Below are positions 38,661 through 47,660 of a stretch of 64,000 nucleotides of DNA, piece after piece. How positions within the stretch are numbered: the first letter of the stretch is position 1; every line of letters starts with the position of its first letter. Made by a program: the position numbers and the translations under genes. The stretch spans positions 186,001-250,000 of the forward strand of contig JAKSJD010000002.1 of NCBI GenBank assembly GCA_024398435.1. Reading direction: 5' to 3'. This DNA comes from Bacteroidaceae bacterium. Lineage in GTDB: Bacteria > Bacteroidota > Bacteroidia > Bacteroidales > Bacteroidaceae. A model generated the notes under the pieces. That model searched no databases, was not told where the DNA came from, and saw only the letters and a program-made list of their open reading frames with translations.

Positions 38661-39484
38661 TTACACTTATTGAGTTCTTCGGCCAAACTAACTCGAGGCA
38701 CTCCTAACTGAATAGCCTGTTCAAAGTCCTTGCGAGCCATTCGGCCATTCTTCTGCTCCAGATAAAGACGGGCGCGGGAAAGAACATAATTCACGTTGGA
38801 AGGATTCAATTCGATTGCCTTATCAAGGTCGAACAAAGCAAGTTCTGCCTGACCGTTTTCCTTCTCCAATTCTGACCGAACGAAATACAATTCTGCCTTA
38901 TCTTCAAAGCGCTCAATCAAAAGGCCCAATTGAGTGATAGCCTCTTGCCTATGGCCCATCTTGCCTTGAATCATAACCATTCCAAGCAAAGCCACATAGT
39001 TGTTGGCATCTTTGCTCAAGGTAGCACTGAAATCAGCCTTGGCTTTGTCCAACTCCCTCGTCATCGAATAGGCATAACCCCTATAAGCATGAGCCTCTGC
39101 ATTGTCAGCATCAAGGTCGAGAAGGGTGGTGTAGTCGGCAATAGCCATTCGGTAATTGCCCAACTGAAGGTAAAGGTCGGCCCTTGAACGAAGGAAATAA
39201 GGAGCCTTTGGATATTGTTCAACAGCCCTTGAATACGATTCCAAAGCATCACGATTCTTGCCTTGAGCCAACTGAACCTTACCGAGATTGGAATAAACCA
39301 AAGCATTGCGATAGTTCTCAGGTTCTGCCTTCAAAGCCTTTTCAAACAATTCCTCTGCTTCCTTCAAACTATCATTCTGGGCAGCATTGATGCCTGCCGA
39401 AACATAGTCCTCATAGCTTTGTGCCATCAAACCTGCTGAGACCATCAAACTAATAGCCAGTGCGATACTTTTCTTCATCTTCAT
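38657..39484 (-). CDS. Secreted tetratricopeptide repeat protein
   Basis: A 275-residue protein with a signal peptide (to about LMAQ, residue 22) and about six TPR units, for example '[20 protein letters not shown]' and '[20 protein letters not shown]'. TPR superhelices hold partner proteins; periplasmic or outer-membrane scaffolding is likely. Its start (ATG 39484, or 39478) overlaps rsgA by 35 nt, so it is the last gene of the purL operon. No specific partner can be named. Confidence 0.88.
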   Translation of the reverse strand: MKMKKSIALAISLMVSAGLMAQSYEDYVSAGINAAQNDSLKEAEELFEKALKAEPENYRNALVYSNLGKVQLAQGKNRDALESYSRAVEQYPKAPYFLRSRADLYLQLGNYRMAIADYTTLLDLDADNAEAHAYRGYAYSMTRELDKAKADFSATLSKDANNYVALLGMVMIQGKMGHRQEAITQLGLLIERFEDKAELYFVRSELEKENGQAELALFDLDKAIELNPSNVNYVLSRARLYLEQKNGRMARKDFEQAIQLGVPRVSLAEELNKCK

Positions 39485-40373
39485 CTTTCAGCATTGATAG
39501 ATAGGAATTGTACCTGCTTTCACTGATATCATGCCTCTCAACCGCTTCTCTCACAGCACAACCTGGCTCGTGAGTGTGGGTGCAGTTGTTGAATCGGCAA
39601 TCGTGGCTGTATTGAAAAATCTCCTTGAAGTAGTCGCTTATATCCTCTTTAGCCATATCAAACGAACCGAAACCCTTGATGCCCGGGGTGTCGATAATAA
39701 ACCCTCCATCTGCATCATCCAGAGAATACATCTCACTGAATGTGGTTGTGTGAGTGCCTTGATTGTGGGCATCACTGATATCAGCCGTGCGAAGATTGAG
39801 TTCGGGCAATATGTGATTGATGAAAGTTGTCTTGCCCACACCACTATTACCCGAAAGAAGTGTTACCTTTCCTTTCAGCATGTCCACCACTTGTTCCATT
39901 CCTTTTCCCGTTGAGGCCGAAACTTTCAGACATTTGTAGCCGATAGTTTCGTAAAGGTTGACCATGCCTTCGAGATATTCATTGTCTGCTTCGTCATAGG
40001 CATCAATCTTATTGAAGACAAGTACAGCCGGAATGTTATAGGCTTCGGCTGTTGCAAGGAAGCGGTCGATGAATGTAGTGGAAGTAACAGGATAGTTGAC
40101 CGTAACAATGAGGAAACACTGGTCGAGATTGGCAGCAAGTATATGCGATTGCTTGCTAAGGTTGATGGATTTGCGCACAATATAGTTCTTTCGTTCCTCA
40201 ACAGACACAATCATGCCATCGGCAACCTCAACATGATCGCCAATAACCACAGGACTGGTCGACTTTATTCCTTTTATGCGAAAGTTGCCCTTAACGGTCA
40301 CTTGCATAGAAGTTCCTAAGTCGGTCAGTACTGTATATATATTGCCTGCGTTTTTGGTAACGAGTGCGCGCAT
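39450..40373 (-). CDS. rsgA: Ribosome small-subunit GTPase A
   Basis: A 307-residue circularly permuted GTPase that assists late 30S assembly. G4 (NKIDAYDE) precedes G1 ([15 protein letters not shown]) and G3 (DTPGIKGFG), as expected for RsgA/YjeQ. An N-terminal OB domain (about 1-65) and a C-terminal zinc site '[14 protein letters not shown]' (about 258-271) complete it. Part of the purL-fum-frr-rsgA-TPR operon, 43 nt after frr. Confidence 0.97.
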   Translation of the reverse strand: MRALVTKNAGNIYTVLTDLGTSMQVTVKGNFRIKGIKSTSPVVIGDHVEVADGMIVSVEERKNYIVRKSINLSKQSHILAANLDQCFLIVTVNYPVTSTTFIDRFLATAEAYNIPAVLVFNKIDAYDEADNEYLEGMVNLYETIGYKCLKVSASTGKGMEQVVDMLKGKVTLLSGNSGVGKTTFINHILPELNLRTADISDAHNQGTHTTTFSEMYSLDDADGGFIIDTPGIKGFGSFDMAKEDISDYFKEIFQYSHDCRFNNCTHTHEPGCAVREAVERHDISESRYNSYLSMLKDEDEEKYRTGY

Positions 40374-40416
40374 TAAATGCTATTCTTTAAGATACGAAAC
40401 AATGGAATCCAGTGGC

Positions 40417-40977
40417 TTATACAGTCATGATTTCCTTGTTCTTCTCTTCGAGCATTGCATCAATCTTCTTGATGTATTTATCGTGAATCTTCTGGCATTC
40501 ACCTTCGGCATCCTTTTCAACATCCTCAGGTACTCCATTCTTCACGCTCTTCTTCAGCTTGTCAATAGCATCACGGCGAGCATTGCGAACACTTACCTTA
40601 GCTTGTTCTGCCTCTTTGGCACACTGCTTTGTAAGGTCCTTTCTGCGTTCCTCTGTAAGTACAGGAATACCAAGACGAAGTTGCTCACCATTGTTTTCTG
40701 GCATAATACCAACAGGAGAGTCGATAATAGCCTTCTCTATCACCTTAAGCATATTGCGGTCCCAAGGCTTGATTACGATGCTGCGAGCATCTGGAGTAGT
40801 AAGGGTAGCAACATTGCTGAGAGGCATCATTGCTCCGTAAGAATCTACGCGGATGCCATCGAGGATATGAACATTTGCACGACCAGCACGAATGCGACTC
40901 AATTTCTCGTCGAGTGCCATTGCAGCCATTTCCATGTTTTCCTCTGCTTCGTTAAGATATTGTTTTACTTCTTCCAT
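40417..40977 (-). CDS. frr: Ribosome recycling factor
   Basis: A 186-residue tRNA-shaped factor that splits post-termination ribosomes with EF-G. Typical segments: '[17 protein letters not shown]' (about 26-42), '[15 protein letters not shown]' and '[13 protein letters not shown]'. Normal length. Fourth-from-last gene of the minus-strand operon, 26 nt after the fumarase gene. Confidence 0.98.
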   Translation of the reverse strand: MEEVKQYLNEAEENMEMAAMALDEKLSRIRAGRANVHILDGIRVDSYGAMMPLSNVATLTTPDARSIVIKPWDRNMLKVIEKAIIDSPVGIMPENNGEQLRLGIPVLTEERRKDLTKQCAKEAEQAKVSVRNARRDAIDKLKKSVKNGVPEDVEKDAEGECQKIHDKYIKKIDAMLEEKNKEIMTV

Positions 40978-41003
40978 AAATATAGGTTTTTGTTAATATG
41001 GGA

Positions 41004-42656
41004 TTATTTCAGAATTGTACATCCTTCACAAGGCTTCAACTGCTTGAAGAAGTCGTTGCCCTTATCATCTACAAGGATGAAAGCAGGGAAATCTTCCACT
41101 TCAATCTTCCATATTGCTTCCATTCCAAGTTCTGGATATTCAACACATTCGATTGACTTGATGTTGTTCTGAGCAAGGATAGCAGCAGGTCCGCCAATGC
41201 TTCCGAGATAGAAGCCACCATGCTTCTTGCAGGCATTAGTTACGTCGATTGAACGGTTACCCTTTGCAAGCATGATCATAGAACCACCATTATCCTGGAA
41301 TTCATCAACGTAAGGGTCCATACGTCCGGCTGTTGTAGGGCCCATTGAACCACAAGCCATTCCGCAAGGAGTCTTTGCAGGTCCAGCATAATAGATAGGA
41401 TGTTCCTTGAGGTACTGTGGCATTCCTTCACCAGCATCGAGGCGAGCCTTAATCTTTGCATGAGCAATGTCTCGACCTACAATGATAGTACCATTGAGAG
41501 AAAGGCGAGTGCTGACAGGATATTGGCTGAGTTGCTTGCAAACTTCACTCATTGGGCGGTTGAGGTCGACCTTTACTACCTCGCCTTCGCCAGCCTGACG
41601 AAGTTCTGCTGGAATGAGTTCTGCAGGATTATCATCCATCTTTTCAATCCAAATACCATCCTTATTTATCTTACACTTGATGTTTCTATCAGCTGAACAG
41701 CTTACGCCAAGACCGATTGGGCAACTTGCACCATGGCGAGGGAGACGGACAATGCGAACATCATGAGCCATGTATTTGCCGCCAAACTGTGCACCAAGTC
41801 CAATTTTGTAAGCTTCCTGAAGGAGTTGCTTTTCAAGTTCTACATCACGGAAAGCGCGTCCTGTTTCGTCTCCGGTTGTAGGAAGACCATCATAATAATG
41901 AGTAGAGGCGAGCTTCACGGTAAGAAGGTTCTTCTCAGCACTTGTACCACCGATAACGATAGCAATATGATAAGGAGGGCAAGCAGCTGTTCCGAGGCTC
42001 TTCATCTTTTCAACGAGGAAAGGAATGAGAGTGCCAGGATTCTGGATGCGAGCCTTTGTTTCCTGATAGAGATAAGTCTTGTTGGCACTACCGCCACCCT
42101 TTGTAACGCAAAGGAACTTATATTCCATGCCTTTTGTTGCCTCGATATCAATCTGAGCAGGAAGGTTGCATTTTGTGTTTACTTCCTCATACATTGAGAG
42201 AGGAGCATTCTGGCTGTAGCGAAGGTTTTCTTCTGTGTAAGTCTTGAACACACCCTTTGCAAGAGCTTCTTCATCGCAGAAGCCTGTCCAAACCTGCTGA
42301 CCTTTTTCACCATGAACGATTGCAGTACCTGTGTCTTGGCAAAGAGGAAGCTGTCCCTTTGCTGCAACTTCAGCATTGCGGAGGAATGTGAGGGCTACAT
42401 ACTTATCGTTGTCACTTGCTTCAGGGTCGCGAAGAATCTTAGCAACCTGCAAGTTGTGGCTGCGACGGAGAAGGAAGCTGACGTCTCTGAAAGCTTGATT
42501 TGCCATCATAGTCAAAGCCTCTGGAGTCACCTTCAGGATAGGCTTTCCTTCGAACTCACTTACGCTTACACCTTCTTTTGTAAGCAAATAATACTCTGTT
42601 TCGTCCTGTCCAAGTTGGAACATAGGAGCGTACTTAAATTCTGGAATCTGTGCCAT
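41004..42656 (-). CDS. Fumarate hydratase, class I (Fe-S)
   Basis: A 550-residue single-chain fumarase that interconverts fumarate and malate, here probably in the fumarate-succinate branch of anaerobic metabolism. '[16 protein letters not shown]' (first cluster Cys, about 100-115), '[11 protein letters not shown]', '[18 protein letters not shown]' (later cluster Cys and C-terminal domain) and '[10 protein letters not shown]' are class-I signatures. Both alpha and beta parts are fused, the usual form. 24 nt after purL. Confidence 0.96.
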   Translation of the reverse strand: MAQIPEFKYAPMFQLGQDETEYYLLTKEGVSVSEFEGKPILKVTPEALTMMANQAFRDVSFLLRRSHNLQVAKILRDPEASDNDKYVALTFLRNAEVAAKGQLPLCQDTGTAIVHGEKGQQVWTGFCDEEALAKGVFKTYTEENLRYSQNAPLSMYEEVNTKCNLPAQIDIEATKGMEYKFLCVTKGGGSANKTYLYQETKARIQNPGTLIPFLVEKMKSLGTAACPPYHIAIVIGGTSAEKNLLTVKLASTHYYDGLPTTGDETGRAFRDVELEKQLLQEAYKIGLGAQFGGKYMAHDVRIVRLPRHGASCPIGLGVSCSADRNIKCKINKDGIWIEKMDDNPAELIPAELRQAGEGEVVKVDLNRPMSEVCKQLSQYPVSTRLSLNGTIIVGRDIAHAKIKARLDAGEGMPQYLKEHPIYYAGPAKTPCGMACGSMGPTTAGRMDPYVDEFQDNGGSMIMLAKGNRSIDVTNACKKHGGFYLGSIGGPAAILAQNNIKSIECVEYPELGMEAIWKIEVEDFPAFILVDDKGNDFFKQLKPCEGCTILK

Positions 42657-42680
42657 ATTCTATTTATTTTTTTAATTGTC

Positions 42681-45600
42681 TTAATGTTTCTCACACCATA
42701 TGCGAGCATTTACGAATGCTTCGAGCCATGGAGTTACTTCGTCCTTCAGGCGGTCTTCTGGATAGTTGGCCATCTGCCAAGGGAAGATAGCTCTCTCAAG
42801 GTGAGGCATCATAGCGAGATGGCGGCCATCCTTGCTGCAAAGACCTGCAACATCATAGTCGCTTCCGTTAGGGTTTGCTGGATATCCGTGATAGTTGTAC
42901 TTAGCCACTACATTGTATTCGTTCTCTGCCAAAGGCAATTCGAAACGTCCTTCTCCGTGAGCTACCCAGATGCCGAGCTTGTTGCCACTGAGACTCTTGA
43001 ACATAACACTGTCGTTCTGAGGAATGTTGAGAGTGAGGAATCCGCTTTCAAACTTGTGCGAAGTATTGTGTTGCATCTTGGCTTGCTGACCGATGAGGCC
43101 AAGTTCAACCATAAGTTGGCAACCATTGCAAATACCGAGTGAGAGAGTATCCTCACGGGCATAGAAGTTGTCGAGAGCAGCCTTTGCTTTTGGATTGTAG
43201 AGGAACGCACCTGCCCAACCCTTTGCACTTCCGAGAACATCACTATTTGAGAAACCGCCACAGAATACAATCATCTGGATGTCTTCCAGTGTTTCGCGTC
43301 CACTAACGAGGTCGGTCATCATAACATCCTTCACGTCGAAGCCAGCGAGATACAATGAGTAAGCCATTTCGCGTTCGCCATTCGTACCTTTCTCTCTGAT
43401 GATGGCAGCCTTTGGTTTCTTTGCCTCTATGTCCTGAGGACGACGGGTAAGGCCATATTGTGAGAGCATACCAGTGAAGTCGGCATTGAATTTGTGTTCG
43501 ATAGGTTGGTTCTTATAGTTTTCGAATCTTGCATCAGCCATTCCGTTGAAGCTCTGGTGCTGGTCAAGTTCGTGTGAAGTAGAGTACCAAACATCACGAA
43601 GGCTGTCGATGTCCAAGTCGCAGATCTTCTTGCTTCCCTTCTTTACAATAAGCTTTCGACCATTTGCAGGGGTTGCAATCTTTGCGAATGCGATGCTGTT
43701 GGCTTCGAGGATGTTTTCCACCTCTTCCATTTTATCATTGGCAACCTGAATGACAACTCCTGGATTTTCAGCGAAGAGAACCTTCACGAGATCCTTTTCT
43801 GCAATTTCGTTGAGCGATACATTGAGACCGCCTTCTTTGTTTGCAAAGCACATTTCGAGCAAACAAGTGATGAGACCACCTGCACTTATATCATGACCTG
43901 CAAGCAAGAGTTCCTTCTCCACGAGTTCTTGAATTGCAAGGAAAGCATCGCGGAAATATTCTGGATTCTGTACGGTTGGAACATCACTTCCAATGCAACC
44001 TTGACTCTGGGCAAAAGCACTTCCACCAAGTTTCATGGTGTCGAATGAGAAGTCGATATGATAGAGAGTGGATTCGGAATTCTTCTTCAATACAGGAGAA
44101 ACTACCTTGCGAACATCACTAACCTCACCGCCGCTGCTGACGATTACTGTTCCTGGGCTGATTACCTTTGTTCCGTCAGGATATTTCTGAGTCATTGAGA
44201 GCGAATCCTTTCCTGTAGGAACGTTCACATGGAGTTCGCAACAGAAGTCGCTCAAAGCCTTCACGCCTTCATACAATCTGGCATCCTCGCCCTTTTGTGA
44301 ACGGCAAGGCCACATCCAGTTGGCAGAAAGTGAGATGCTGTCCAATCCTTCTGCCATTGGAGCCCATACGATGTTTGTGAGCGATTCAGCTACAGAGAGT
44401 ACACTTCCAGCCTTAGGGTCGGCCAATCCTGCCTGTGGAGCATGACCGATGGCAGTGGCAATACCTTTCTGACCTTGATAGTCGAGGGCAACCACACCAC
44501 AGTCGCTCAATGGCAACTGGATTTCTCCCTGACACTGCTGGCGTGCAATCTTACCTGTGACTGAACGGTCCACCTTGTTTGTGAGCCAATCCTTACAAGC
44601 CACAGCTTCGAGCTTCAATACGCTTTCAATATATTCGTTGAGATTAGCCTCTGAATATGTTACACCCTCATATTGATGTTCCACGGTTTCGTCTCTCATA
44701 TAAGTCTTTGGCGAATGTCCGAACATCTGAGCCACTTCGAGGTCGAATGGACGAACGCCATCACCTTGTTCGAAGGCGAAATGAGCATCTCCTGTGGTTT
44801 CGCCCACTACATACAGTGGAGCTCTTTCTCTCTCTGCAATCTTGCGAACATGCTCGATGTGTTTCTCATCAATAAGAAGTCCCATACGCTCCTGACTTTC
44901 GTTGGCGATGATTTCCTTCGAACTGAGAGTTTGGTCGCCGATAGGCAATTTGGTCATATCGATAGTTCCACCACATTCTTCAACGAGTTCGCTGAGGCAG
45001 TTCACGTGTCCTGCACTTCCATGGTCGTGGATTGAAACGATTGGATTCACATCTTCTTCACAAAGTGCGCGCACGAGGTTGTTGGCTCTCTTCTGCATTT
45101 CAGGATTTGCTCTCTGAACGGCATTGAGTTCGATTCCGCTTGAATAGCGACCTGTATCAACCGAACTGACACTTCCACCGCCAAGTCCGATGCGGTAGTT
45201 GTCGCCACCAACGACTACAATCTTATTGCCTTTCTGTGGTTCGCCTTTGAGGCAGTCGCGCTTTGTTCCATAACCTACACCACCTGCAAGCATGATTACC
45301 TTATCATAGCCATACATTGGTTCGCCTTCGCCTTTCTCCTGATGCTCGAATGTGAGGACAGAACCGCAAATCAGCGGTTGGCCAAACTTGTTGCCGAAAT
45401 CGCTGGCACCGTTCGAAGCCTTGATGAGGATTTGCTCAGGAGTTTGATAGAGCCAGTGGCGAGGATTGCTGCCGTTGCGGTAGCTGGTCATGTAGACAGC
45501 AGTTCCGGCAATTGGCCACGAACCAGTACCACCACCCATACGGTCACGGATTTCACCACCAGTTCCAGTTGCTGCACCATTGAAAGGTTCAACGGTGGTA

Positions 45601-46352
45601 GGGAAGTTGTGGGTTTCGGCCTTGAGTGAGATAACGGATTCGATGTCCTTCACACGGAAGAAGTCGCTTGTGCTGTGGTCGTTTGGAGCAAACTGCTCGA
45701 CGATAGGACCTTGTGCAAATGCCACATTATCTTTATATGCACTGATAATCTTATTCTGGTTTTCCTGGGTTGTCTTCTTGATCATCTGGAAGAGGCTGCT
45801 TTGCTTCTCTTCGCCATCGATGATGAATGTGCCACCGAAAATCTTGTGGCGGCAATGCTCTGAATTGATTTGGGCAAAGCCGAACACCTCCGAGTCAGTC
45901 AGTTTTCTTCCCAATTGAGCCTCCACATTGTGAAGATATTCGATTTCCTCAGGGCTGAGGGCAAGACCTTCCTGCTCGTTGTATTCCTCAAGGTTTTCGA
46001 TAGAGAGGATTGGGGCAGGCTTGATGTTGACTGTGAAAATATCCTGATTGAGTCCGTCATACATGCGTTGGAGCATAGGGTCGAGTTCGCTTTCGCTTGA
46101 GCAAGGGAAGTATTCCTCGATTCGGCTGATGCCTTCGATACCCATGTTTTGAGTGATTTCCACTGCATTCGTACTCCAAGGAGTAATCATTTCTCTACGA
46201 GGACCGGCAAACGAGCCCTTTACGCTTTGTTCGTTCAAGAGTTGTGCACCGGCAAAGAGCCATTGAAGTGCATCGCGTTCTGCCTCTTGAATCGAGTGGT
46301 TCATACCAACGGCAATCACCGACTTCTGTGGTGTTTGAAAAAAGTAAATCAT
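42681..46352 (-). CDS. purL: Phosphoribosylformylglycinamidine synthase
   Basis: A 1223-residue large-type FGAM synthase (fourth step of purine synthesis): N-terminal PurS-like part, two AIRS-type ATP-binding halves with 'ETHNFPTTVEPFNGAATGTG' and 'HDHGSAGHVNCLSE', and a C-terminal class I glutamine amidotransferase (about 960-1223) with the catalytic Cys in 'LGICNGCQLMVEL' and His/Glu in 'PHLERAIFPWQ'. First gene of the operon with fumarase, frr, rsgA and a TPR gene. A 7-nt tandem repeat occupies the region upstream of its -7 box. Confidence 0.98.
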   Translation of the reverse strand: MIYFFQTPQKSVIAVGMNHSIQEAERDALQWLFAGAQLLNEQSVKGSFAGPRREMITPWSTNAVEITQNMGIEGISRIEEYFPCSSESELDPMLQRMYDGLNQDIFTVNIKPAPILSIENLEEYNEQEGLALSPEEIEYLHNVEAQLGRKLTDSEVFGFAQINSEHCRHKIFGGTFIIDGEEKQSSLFQMIKKTTQENQNKIISAYKDNVAFAQGPIVEQFAPNDHSTSDFFRVKDIESVISLKAETHNFPTTVEPFNGAATGTGGEIRDRMGGGTGSWPIAGTAVYMTSYRNGSNPRHWLYQTPEQILIKASNGASDFGNKFGQPLICGSVLTFEHQEKGEGEPMYGYDKVIMLAGGVGYGTKRDCLKGEPQKGNKIVVVGGDNYRIGLGGGSVSSVDTGRYSSGIELNAVQRANPEMQKRANNLVRALCEEDVNPIVSIHDHGSAGHVNCLSELVEECGGTIDMTKLPIGDQTLSSKEIIANESQERMGLLIDEKHIEHVRKIAERERAPLYVVGETTGDAHFAFEQGDGVRPFDLEVAQMFGHSPKTYMRDETVEHQYEGVTYSEANLNEYIESVLKLEAVACKDWLTNKVDRSVTGKIARQQCQGEIQLPLSDCGVVALDYQGQKGIATAIGHAPQAGLADPKAGSVLSVAESLTNIVWAPMAEGLDSISLSANWMWPCRSQKGEDARLYEGVKALSDFCCELHVNVPTGKDSLSMTQKYPDGTKVISPGTVIVSSGGEVSDVRKVVSPVLKKNSESTLYHIDFSFDTMKLGGSAFAQSQGCIGSDVPTVQNPEYFRDAFLAIQELVEKELLLAGHDISAGGLITCLLEMCFANKEGGLNVSLNEIAEKDLVKVLFAENPGVVIQVANDKMEEVENILEANSIAFAKIATPANGRKLIVKKGSKKICDLDIDSLRDVWYSTSHELDQHQSFNGMADARFENYKNQPIEHKFNADFTGMLSQYGLTRRPQDIEAKKPKAAIIREKGTNGEREMAYSLYLAGFDVKDVMMTDLVSGRETLEDIQMIVFCGGFSNSDVLGSAKGWAGAFLYNPKAKAALDNFYAREDTLSLGICNGCQLMVELGLIGQQAKMQHNTSHKFESGFLTLNIPQNDSVMFKSLSGNKLGIWVAHGEGRFELPLAENEYNVVAKYNYHGYPANPNGSDYDVAGLCSKDGRHLAMMPHLERAIFPWQMANYPEDRLKDEVTPWLEAFVNARIWCEKH

Positions 46353-46389
46353 TGTCTTTTGATAAATGAGTTTGAGTTATATTACGCCA

Positions 46390-46397
46390 CAAAGATA
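46390..46397 (-). promoter_or_regulatory. -7 element of purL
   Basis: Minus strand TATCTTTG, 38 nt upstream of the ATG at 46352. No TTG is present at -33; that position lies inside the ATGCAGA tandem array. Confidence 0.65.
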
Positions 46398-46404
46398 CGA
46401 AAAA

Positions 46405-46432
46405 ATGCAGAATGCAGAATGCAGAATGCAGA
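46405..46432. repeat. Four ATGCAGA tandem repeats at the purL promoter
   Basis: Exactly four head-to-tail 7-nt units, ATGCAGA, at 46405-46411, 46412-46418, 46419-46425 and 46426-46432. They begin 7 nt upstream of the -7 element and span the -33 region. Confidence 0.85.
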
Positions 46433-46496
46433 ATTATTTTTCTTTTTTCTCCCTTTTAGGGAGATTATCCCCTGTGAAACCCTATTTCGGAATCAA

Positions 46497-47018
46497 CTAT
46501 CTTTCTGTTTCGGCAGCAAAAGAGAGGTTGGAATCGTCGAAAGAGTAAGGGTGAAGACGCTTGAAATCCTCGAGAAGAATATGGTTGAGAGTGTATTCAA
46601 GCGAAAGAAGAGTTGCCTCCCTTCGGGCAGGTTTCAGTTCACATTCCCAGATGGTGATGCAATGCCAACCCATTTGAGCCAGTTTCAGTTGAACTTCCTT
46701 GTCTCGTTCCTGATTTCTTGAGATTTTGTTTTGCCAGAAAGTTTGATTCGTTTTTGGCATTTTGAAGAATCGGCAAGCCACCGGATTTCCGTTTTCCTCC
46801 ACCATGTGACCATGCCAAAAACAACCATTGACGAAGATGCAAGTACGATATTTTCGCAAAACCAAATCAGGTTTTCCAGGAAGCCGACGATGAGTCAGAC
46901 GATAACGGAACCCCCTGTTCCACAGCCATTTCCTCACAATCATCTCCGGCTTCGTATCCTTTGAATGGATAGCAGCCATATTGTTGTGGCGTTGCGAAGC
47001 AGAATGGTTATCGGCCAT
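46497..47018 (-). CDS. vsr: Very short patch repair endonuclease (orphan Vsr)
   Basis: A 173-residue Vsr-type nuclease that nicks 5' of T in T:G mismatches arising from deaminated 5-methylcytosine. Motifs: 'MAAIHSKDTKPEMIVRKWLW' (about 14-33), catalytic Asp in 'LPGKPDLVLRKYRTCIFVNG', and 'CFWHGH'. The C-terminal end is about 25 residues longer than E. coli Vsr (156). No cytosine methyltransferase gene lies beside it, unlike the usual dcm-vsr pair. It has its own promoter. Confidence 0.93.
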   Translation of the reverse strand: MADNHSASQRHNNMAAIHSKDTKPEMIVRKWLWNRGFRYRLTHRRLPGKPDLVLRKYRTCIFVNGCFWHGHMVEENGNPVACRFFKMPKTNQTFWQNKISRNQERDKEVQLKLAQMGWHCITIWECELKPARREATLLSLEYTLNHILLEDFKRLHPYSFDDSNLSFAAETER

Positions 47019-47047
47019 AGGATTGAACGGGTTTGGTTATTTGTCTG

Positions 47048-47077
47048 CAAAAATACGAAATATTTCACACACCACAA
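47048..47077 (-). promoter_or_regulatory. vsr promoter
   Basis: Minus strand: TTG (47077-47075), 19 nt, TATTTTTG (47055-47048); leader of about 23 nt. Confidence 0.75.
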
Positions 47078-47217
47078 AGAATCTTTCCATATTTTTATAT
47101 TTTCATTGGATAGAATCAGCAAAAGGATAAAACTTTGATTTTGGCTACAAAAACTCCGAAAACAATAGGAAAAAGTTGTTTTTTGGCGAGTAAAAAGTAT
47201 GTTTTTCAATAAGTATT

Positions 47218-47305
47218 TTTAAATCAGCGACGTAATTTAATTAAACAGCGTACGCAATCTAATTAAACGGCGACGTAATTTATATAAACGGCGACGCTGT
47301 TTTAA
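47218..47305. repeat. Tandem/hairpin repeat, AATTTAATTAAAC(A/G)GCG family, copy 2
   Basis: Same order of units and flanking half-palindromes (TTAAATCAGCGACG ... CGACGCTGTTTTAA) as at 37203-37290, with scattered changes. Confidence 0.85.
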
Positions 47306-47431
47306 GAATTATCCTATGGCAAACAACTTTTATTCCCACGTTTTCAAAGTTTTTAAGCCATTTTTCAAAGTTTTTTAGCTCAAATCCAACTTTTCTTCTG
47401 CCAATGCCATCAAAATCAAATACAAATGATG

Positions 47432-47463
47432 AAAGTCTCCCCTTGATGAGATTTAGAGGGTGC
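47432..47463. repeat. REP-like AAGTCTCCCCT...TTAGAGGG element
   Basis: AAGTCTCCCCTTGATGAG then ATTTAGAGGGTG; nearly the same words are found inside queG (24785-24823). Confidence 0.55.
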
Positions 47464-47555
47464 ATCTATTGGTGTTAGGACATTTTCCAATATATAAATA
47501 ATATATAATGTGTAGAATTCTACTTCCTCAAACGCACTTTTCCACCATTTATGCA

Positions 47556-47585
47556 TTGCCGAATGGAATATAAACATTATCTTTG
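47556..47585 (+). promoter_or_regulatory. Promoter of the beta-helix surface protein
   Basis: TTG (47556-47558), 19 nt, TATCTTTG (47578-47585); leader of about 68 nt to the ATG at 47661. Confidence 0.8.
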
Positions 47586-47660
47586 CACGTTAAATTAGGG
47601 CAATGTGCCCATATAATGAAAATGGATAAAGAGAGATATATTAATCAAATCAATAAGATT

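Larger units (their letters stand above)
47019..47660. other. Divergent spacer vsr / surface protein (642 nt)
   Basis: No gene. Contains the vsr promoter, copy 2 of the AATTTAATTAAACGGCGACG element, a CTCCCCTTGATGAG-type REP-like stretch (47432-47463), the surface-protein promoter and its leader with a GGGCAATGTGCCC hairpin (about 47597-47610). Confidence 0.7.

Noticed and set aside
46448-46464. TCTCCC/GGGAGA hairpin as a vsr terminator
   Set aside because: On the minus strand it is followed by A residues, not T, so it lacks the form of an intrinsic terminator.
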